Assembly: GCA_002398405.1 (NCBI GenBank)
Contig: DGYN01000122.1
Location: 13,964 to 34,554, forward strand
Direction of reading: 5' to 3'
Length of the DNA stretch: 20,591 nt
Source of the DNA: Caulobacteraceae bacterium UBA5005
GTDB taxonomy: Bacteria > Pseudomonadota > Alphaproteobacteria > Caulobacterales > Caulobacteraceae
In this document: positions 14,342-20,591 of the stretch, piece after piece
How the letters are laid out: each line of letters begins with the position of its first letter
Numbering within the stretch: the first letter of the stretch is position 1
Program-made: the position numbers and the translations under genes
The notes under the pieces: model-generated
The model's database searches: none
Told to the model about the DNA's origin: nothing
Seen by the model: the letters and a program-made list of their open reading frames with translations, nothing else

Positions 14342-14762
14342 ACGCATCGATCGCGCGCTCGAGAATGAGCTGGTGGTCAAACGCCAGTTCCGGCAGTTCC
14401 AAGATGGAGCGCCAGCGCGCGTCGCAAGCGTCATCGGACGCCGTAATCGCGACTGAATTCGGCGGGACAGTTCCCCAGAAGGCCAGCGATAGGGTCCGTT
14501 CTCTCGGATCGCGATCGACGCCGTCGAAATAACCCAGGAAGGTCAGCGCAATCCCTTCGACACCGGTCTCCTCGGCGAGTTCGCGTTCCGCGGCAACATG
14601 AACCTGTTCGTCCATCTCGACGTAGCCGCCGGGGATCGCCCACTTGCCTTTGAACGGTTCGTGACCCCGCTCGATCAGCAGAACCCTCGGCGGGTCGGTT
14701 AGCTCAAACAGGACCGCATCCACAGTGACGGCCATGTGCGGGTAGTCATAGGTGAATGGCAT
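14322..14762 (-). CDS. Nudix hydrolase
   Basis: This encodes 146 residues. The Nudix box is complete: Gly, five residues, Glu, seven residues, then RELAEETGV (consensus GX5EX7REUXEEXGU), within GYVEMDEQVHVAAE and the residues after it. The N-terminus MAVTVDAVLF, with LLIERGHEPFKGKWAIPGG, resembles the group that hydrolyses ADP-ribose and related NDP-sugars, but the substrate cannot be settled. The ATG at 14762 is 6 bases after the prfB stop, so it is co-transcribed with prfB. Its last 20 bases overlap the end of the bactofilin gene on the other strand. No fused regulatory domain is present. Confidence 0.88.
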   Translation of the reverse strand: MPFTYDYPHMAVTVDAVLFELTDPPRVLLIERGHEPFKGKWAIPGGYVEMDEQVHVAAERELAEETGVEGIALTFLGYFDGVDRDPRERTLSLAFWGTVPPNSVAITASDDACDARWRSILELPELAFDHQLILERAIDAFTRRER

Positions 14763-14768
14763 CGCCCC

Positions 14769-15891
14769 CTACCCCCGTGTCGCATCCCGCGTCACCCCGA
14801 CCCGCTGCGCCAGGGACGCGGCCATGAAGTTATCCAGGTCGCCGTCCAGCACGCCTGCAGTGTCCGAGGTTTCGACCTCGGTGCGCAGGTCCTTGACCAT
14901 CTGATAGGGCTGCAGCACGTAGCTGCGGATCTGGTGGCCCCAGCCGATGTCCGTCTTTGCGTCAGCCAATGCCTGGGCCTCGGCCTCTCGCCTTTGTAGT
15001 TCCAGCTCATAGAGGCGGGCCTTCAGCATTTTCCAGGCCTCGTCGCGGTTCTGGTGCTGTGAGCGGCCGGCCTGGCAGGCCACCGCGATTCCGGTGGGAA
15101 TGTGGGTCAGGCGCACGGCGCTGTCGGTCTTGTTGATGTGCTGACCGCCAGCACCAGATGCGCGGTAGGTGTCGGTGCGCACGTCCGACGGGTTGATCTC
15201 GATCTCGATGGTGTCGTCGACCACCGGATAGACCCAGACTGAAGCAAAGCTCGTGTGCCGTTTGGCCGCCGCGTCGAAGGGCGAAATGCGGACCAGGCGA
15301 TGGACGCCTGCCTCGGTCTTCAGCCAGCCGTAGGCGTTGGTCCCCTTGACCTGCAGGGTGGCGGACTTGATTCCCGCCTGCTCGCCACTGGTCTCTTCGA
15401 TGAGATCGACCTCCATGCCGTGGGCGGCGGCCCAGCGGCTGTACATGCGCAGCAACATGCCGGCCCAGTCGTTGGATTCGGTGCCGCCAGCGCCGGAGTT
15501 TATCTCAAGATAGGCGTCATTGCCGTCCGCCTCGCCGGAGAGCAGGGCTTCCAGTTCGGCGCGGGCGGCGCGTTCCTTGAGGGCCTTCAACTGGGCGGTC
15601 ACGTCGTCAAGGGATGCTTCATCGCCCTCCGCCTCGGCCATCTCGGCGAATTCCAGGGCGTCGGAGCGGCCGCGTTCGAGCACGCGCACTGCCTCGACCT
15701 GGGCGGCCAGGCGGGTTCGGTCGCGCATCAGGGCCTGGGCGGCGGCGGGGTCGTTCCAGAGCGTAGGGTCCTCGACCCGGGCGTTCAGTTCATCAAGTTT
15801 GCGAAGGGCAGGTTCCCAGTCAAAGACGCCTCCTGAGCAATCCGACGGACTGCTCGATATCGGCGGCCGCAGCCTCGATCTCCGCACGCAT
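14769..15891 (-). CDS. prfB: Peptide chain release factor 2, with programmed +1 frameshift
   Basis: RF2 reads UGA and UAA stops. Translation starts at ATG 15891 (GGGAG at 15903-15899, 7-base spacer). The first 23 codons encode MRAEIEAAAADIEQSVGLLRRR and a final Leu, then meet an in-frame TGA (15822-15820). The site is the classical one: internal Shine-Dalgarno AGGAGG (15834-15829), three bases, CTT, TGA, C. Skipping the T (15822) continues as DWEPALRKLDELNARV for 350 further residues, 373 in all. RF2 hallmarks follow: the stop-reading SPF tripeptide in RISPFDAAAKRH and the GGQ motif in SGAGGQHINKTDS. Low RF2 delays termination at the TGA and increases frameshifting, so the gene senses its own product. 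It lies between the PBP1A gene (51-base gap) and the Nudix gene. Confidence 0.97.
15820..15834 (-). promoter_or_regulatory. prfB programmed frameshift site
   Basis: On the minus strand it reads AGGAGG CGT CTT TGA followed by C. The spacing of three bases between the internal Shine-Dalgarno and the slippery CTT is the same as in E. coli. Both halves of the gene are well conserved in their own frames, which rules out a damaging frameshift. Confidence 0.96.
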
Positions 15892-15942
15892 GATGAAACT
15901 CCCAATGGCCCCGGCGGAGATAGTCCGCCTCGCGACCGCTTT

Positions 15943-18363
<2,421 letters not shown>

Positions 18364-18408
18364 ACAACGCTCCGGGAACGAACCCCGTCCGGTCTAGCGC
18401 GTGTCGCG

Positions 18409-18425
18409 CGCCGCGCAAAGCGGCG
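18409..18425 (-). repeat. Hairpin in the amidase - PBP1A gap
   Basis: CGCCGC (18409-18414) and GCGGCG (18420-18425) pair around five bases, 6 bases after the amidase stop. It has no T-run; it may adjust transcript levels between the two genes or be chance in GC-rich DNA. Confidence 0.3.
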
Positions 18426-18431
18426 AGCGTT

Positions 18432-19676
18432 TTAGCGGGCGGCCAGCTGCAGCTGTGGCTCGAAATATTCGTCGATGGCGCCGGCGATGGCGTCCACGAC
18501 CTTGGCCCGCTTGTCCGGATCGGTGAGAAGGCGCTCGTCGGCGGAATTGGTGATGAAGCCCATTTCCAGCAGAACGGCGGGAACATCCGGGGCGAACAGC
18601 ACCACATAGCGAGCGTCGCGGTGAGCGCGGGTCAGCAGCGGCGCTTCGTCGCCGACCTTGTCGATCAGCAGTTCCGCGAACGCGGCCGAGCGGTTGCGGG
18701 TGGCGCGCTGGGTCAGGTCGAAGAGGATTTCCCGGACCGCCTTGGCGCCGCCCGGCACATCGACGTCGATGAACCAGTCGGAGTTGGTGTTGACGCTGCG
18801 CGCCACCTTGGCCGAACCCTCGTCGGAAAGGGTGTAGACGCTCGCGCCCCTGGTCGACTTGTTGCCGCCGGCGTCGGCGTGCAGCGAGATGAAGAGATCG
18901 GCGCCCGCCCGGCGGGCGATCTGCACACGATTTTCCAGGGGGATGTAGGCGTCGCCGTCGCGTGTCATGACCGCGCGATAACGGCCAGTCGCCTCCAGGC
19001 GCTTTTTCAGGGCCTTGGCGGCGGCAAGGGTGATGTCCTTTTCGCGGGCGTTGGCCCCGAGCGCACCGGGATCGTGGCCGCCGTGACCGGCGTCGATGAC
19101 GATGACCTTTCGCAAATTGACCGACCGGGGCGCCGGAGCGACCGCGACCAGCTGGCCGGCGGGCTTCACCGCCGTCGAAACGGGAGGGGGAGCCGGCGCC
19201 GGGACCAGGCTGGGGGTCCTGGGCGCGGGCGACTTGACGCCGCCGTGAGCCTTCAAGTCGATAACGTAGCGATAGTTCTTCACCCCTTCGGCGGGAGCCA
19301 GCAGGAAGCGGCGGTCGACGACGGCGGTCTCGTTAAGAGCCAGCTTCAGCCGGGTTCCGCCCGCCGTCTTGGTGATATTGTAGGCGCCGACCAGCCCCTG
19401 GCCGCGGCCCTCGGAGGCGGCGACATCGAGTTTAGGGAAGTCGAGAACGAGTTCGCGCGCGCCCTCGCCGCCCGAGATCAGCTTGCCCGTGGCCGATTGA
19501 GCCAGGTCGATGACGATGCGGGTGGCCAGGCGGTCGCCGCCGAAGCGCACTACGGCGGGGGCCCCGCCCGCGGACGCGCCCTGCGCCAGGAGCGCAGCGC
19601 AAAGGCCCGCGGCTCCAGCGAGCGCGGCCATCCTTTTCCAACCGGCGAGAAACCCACCGTACGCACTCAAGTCCAT
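18432..19676 (-). CDS. amiC: N-acetylmuramoyl-L-alanine amidase (AMIN + Amidase_3)
   Basis: This periplasmic zinc amidase of 414 residues cleaves the bond between MurNAc and the stem peptide, usually during daughter-cell separation. A signal peptide (about 1-36, ending AQGASA) precedes an AMIN domain (about 40-145), which targets such enzymes to the division site. A Pro-rich linker (about 148-185) leads to Amidase_3, with Zn ligands His198 (DAGHGGHDPGA), Glu212 (REKDITL) and His266 (SLHADA), and the catalytic Glu371 (LLEMGFITN). The ATG at 19676 is chosen because GGAG lies 6 bases upstream (CGGAGTTCGGTATG); a GTG at 19691 is weaker. It is the first gene of an amidase - PBP1A - prfB - Nudix series and diverges from rne. 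The symbol follows the AmiC architecture. Confidence 0.93.
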   Translation of the reverse strand: MDLSAYGGFLAGWKRMAALAGAAGLCAALLAQGASAGGAPAVVRFGGDRLATRIVIDLAQSATGKLISGGEGARELVLDFPKLDVAASEGRGQGLVGAYNITKTAGGTRLKLALNETAVVDRRFLLAPAEGVKNYRYVIDLKAHGGVKSPAPRTPSLVPAPAPPPVSTAVKPAGQLVAVAPAPRSVNLRKVIVIDAGHGGHDPGALGANAREKDITLAAAKALKKRLEATGRYRAVMTRDGDAYIPLENRVQIARRAGADLFISLHADAGGNKSTRGASVYTLSDEGSAKVARSVNTNSDWFIDVDVPGGAKAVREILFDLTQRATRNRSAAFAELLIDKVGDEAPLLTRAHRDARYVVLFAPDVPAVLLEMGFITNSADERLLTDPDKRAKVVDAIAGAIDEYFEPQLQLAAR

Positions 19677-20091
19677 ACCGAACTCCGACACCCCTAGAAG
19701 TTGCGTCTTTTGTTTTCCGGACTATGGCCCGGGGCGGTTCAGAAACGGTTAAACAGGGCGTTGAAAGACCACTGCTTTCCTTTTGCGCACAATTGTTGCA
19801 GACTCTGCGTCGCGCGAGGGATCTGCCGGCGAGCCGGCGCAACCCCAGCGATTCCCGCAATGAGCTTTAGCCCCAACGGGCAATGTTCGTTGCGCACACC
19901 TCTATCCCGCGTCCCATCGACGCATTCCGGAATGAACCCTATGGGCAGCGCCCTCGCCTCCAACCAGAAACCGGCGGCCGCACACGCGGACCAAAGCGCC
20001 GGCGGCTTGGCGCGCGCCATTTCACATGAACAGCGGCCCGCGACCCTGCGTCTGACAACGCATGGCGGCGCGCGCCGTGGAGACCTTTTGT
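19677..20091. other. Divergent amidase/rne regulatory region and probable long rne leader
   Basis: These 415 bases hold no gene I can support; open frames here lack family features. Visible structure: a GCCGGC-GA-GCCGGC repeat (19825-19838), the perfect palindrome CATTCCGGAATG (19923-19934), a CGGCGCGCGCCG palindrome (20066-20077) just before the rne ribosome-binding site, and TTGCGCACA occurring twice (near 19784 and 19892). In E. coli the rne mRNA has a leader of about 360 bases through which RNase E controls its own decay. A similar arrangement here is plausible but not shown. Confidence 0.4.
20066..20077 (+). promoter_or_regulatory. GC-only palindrome next to the rne ribosome-binding site
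   Basis: CGGCGCGCGCCG is a perfect 12-base dyad that ends one base before GGAG (20079-20082), the likely ribosome-binding site of rne. Folded as a 4-bp stem with a 4-base loop it could hinder or position ribosome entry. This is inference from position only. Confidence 0.3.
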
Positions 20092-20591
20092 ATGTCAAAG
20101 ATAATGCTGATCGACGCCGCCCACGCCGAAGAGACGCGGGTGGTGATCACCGACAACGGCCGCGTTGAAGAATTCGATTTTGAAAGCGCCGCCCGCAAAC
20201 AGCTTCGCGGGAGCATCTATCTCGCCAAGGTTACGCGGGTAGAGCCCAGCCTGCAGGCCGCCTTCATCGAGTATGGCGGCAATCGCCACGGCTTTCTGGC
20301 CTTCAACGAAATCCACCCGGATTACTACCAAATCCCGCTGGCCGACCGCGAAGCGCTGATGCGCGACCTGGCCGACGATTCGGACGACCATCACGACGAG
20401 CCCCGCAGTCACGGCGAGGACGGCGAGGAGCACGCCTCCTCCGTCGACGATGATGACGACGGCATGGAGGAGGAGGTCGAGCGCCGCCGCCGGCGCCTGA
20501 TGCGCAAGTACAAGATCCAGGAAGTGATCAAGCGCCGCCAGATCATGCTGGTGCAGGTCGTCAAGGAAGAGCGCGGCAACAAGGGCGCGGC
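20092..20591 (+). CDS. rne: Ribonuclease E, N-terminal part (runs off the right edge)
   Basis: The first 166 residues of RNase E/G are present. The start MSKIMLIDAAHAEETRVVI and the S1-domain entry RKQLRGSIYLAKVTRVEPSL, AAFIEYGGNRHGFLAFNEIH are characteristic of alphaproteobacterial RNase E, the endonuclease that initiates mRNA decay and matures rRNA and tRNA. Residues about 92-130 are a highly acidic insertion in the S1 domain, followed by a basic run (131-140, ERRRRRLMRKY region) and then the resumed S1 strand IMLVQVVKEERG. An insertion of this kind is known in Caulobacter RNase E. The ATG at 20092 has GGAG 9 bases upstream. Catalytic, zinc-link and degradosome-scaffold regions lie outside the window, so RNase G is formally not excluded, but the opening favours RNase E. 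Confidence 0.93.
   Translation, partial: MSKIMLIDAAHAEETRVVITDNGRVEEFDFESAARKQLRGSIYLAKVTRVEPSLQAAFIEYGGNRHGFLAFNEIHPDYYQIPLADREALMRDLADDSDDHHDEPRSHGEDGEEHASSVDDDDDGMEEEVERRRRRLMRKYKIQEVIKRRQIMLVQVVKEERGNKGA

Noticed and set aside
15820..15822. prfB as a pseudogene because of an in-frame TGA after 23 codons
   Set aside because: The stop is in the exact context of the RF2 programmed frameshift, and both parts are conserved in sequence.
19753..19769. Possible CtrA site (TTAA ... TTGA) upstream of the amidase gene
   Set aside because: The spacer is 8 rather than 7 bases and the second half is degenerate.

Overview
The window looks like chromosomal DNA of a high-GC alphaproteobacterium, most probably of the family Caulobacteraceae (Caulobacter/Phenylobacterium type). 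The grounds are the IscR - cysteine desulfurase - SufB order, the M23 peptidase - bactofilin pair, the amidase - PBP1A - RF2 order and an RNase E start with an acidic insertion in its S1 domain. No database was searched, so this placement is inference.

Layout. (1) 1-3092, minus strand: iron-sulfur assembly operon iscR - cysteine desulfurase - sufB, each junction a TGATG overlap. An iscR promoter with an IscR-like half-site and a leader with a strong hairpin lie in the divergent gap. (2) 3234-5547: an alpha/beta hydrolase, then an accessory patch. An FkbM-type methyltransferase sits between two copies of the last 48 bp of the hydrolase gene. Next come a shortened VapB-like antitoxin with no toxin, a 26-residue membrane protein gene, and several hairpins and direct repeats. 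(3) 5548-8665: an exported OmpA-like protein and a di-haem cytochrome c peroxidase-like protein (minus strand, coupled), divergent from a glutathione S-transferase-like protein with a signal peptide; a perfect 15-bp palindrome lies between them. (4) 8634-10698, minus: an acyltransferase-3 membrane protein and anmK. (5) 10706-12605, plus: tyrS and a Bcp peroxiredoxin. (6) 12772-14341, plus: M23 peptidase and bactofilin. (7) 14322-19676, minus: amidase, PBP1A, prfB with its programmed +1 frameshift, and a Nudix hydrolase. (8) 19677-20591: a 415-bp divergent region and the start of rne.

The strongest finding is upstream of tyrS. A 16-codon leader ORF carries two tandem tyrosine codons and is followed by three mutually exclusive RNA hairpins in the classical 1:2 / 2:3 / 3:4 arrangement of a ribosome-mediated attenuator. 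A putative promoter places the transcription start at, or one base before, the leader ATG, so the leader mRNA may be leaderless. This would make tyrosyl-tRNA supply control its own synthetase. I do not recall such a device described for tyrS in alphaproteobacteria, but could not search.

Much of the rest is core envelope and translation machinery: peptidoglycan synthesis and hydrolysis (PBP1A, amidase, M23/bactofilin, anmK recycling), translation (tyrS, prfB), RNA decay (rne) and Fe-S assembly. The accessory material is concentrated in 3885-5547, with a redox/envelope cluster in 5548-8665.
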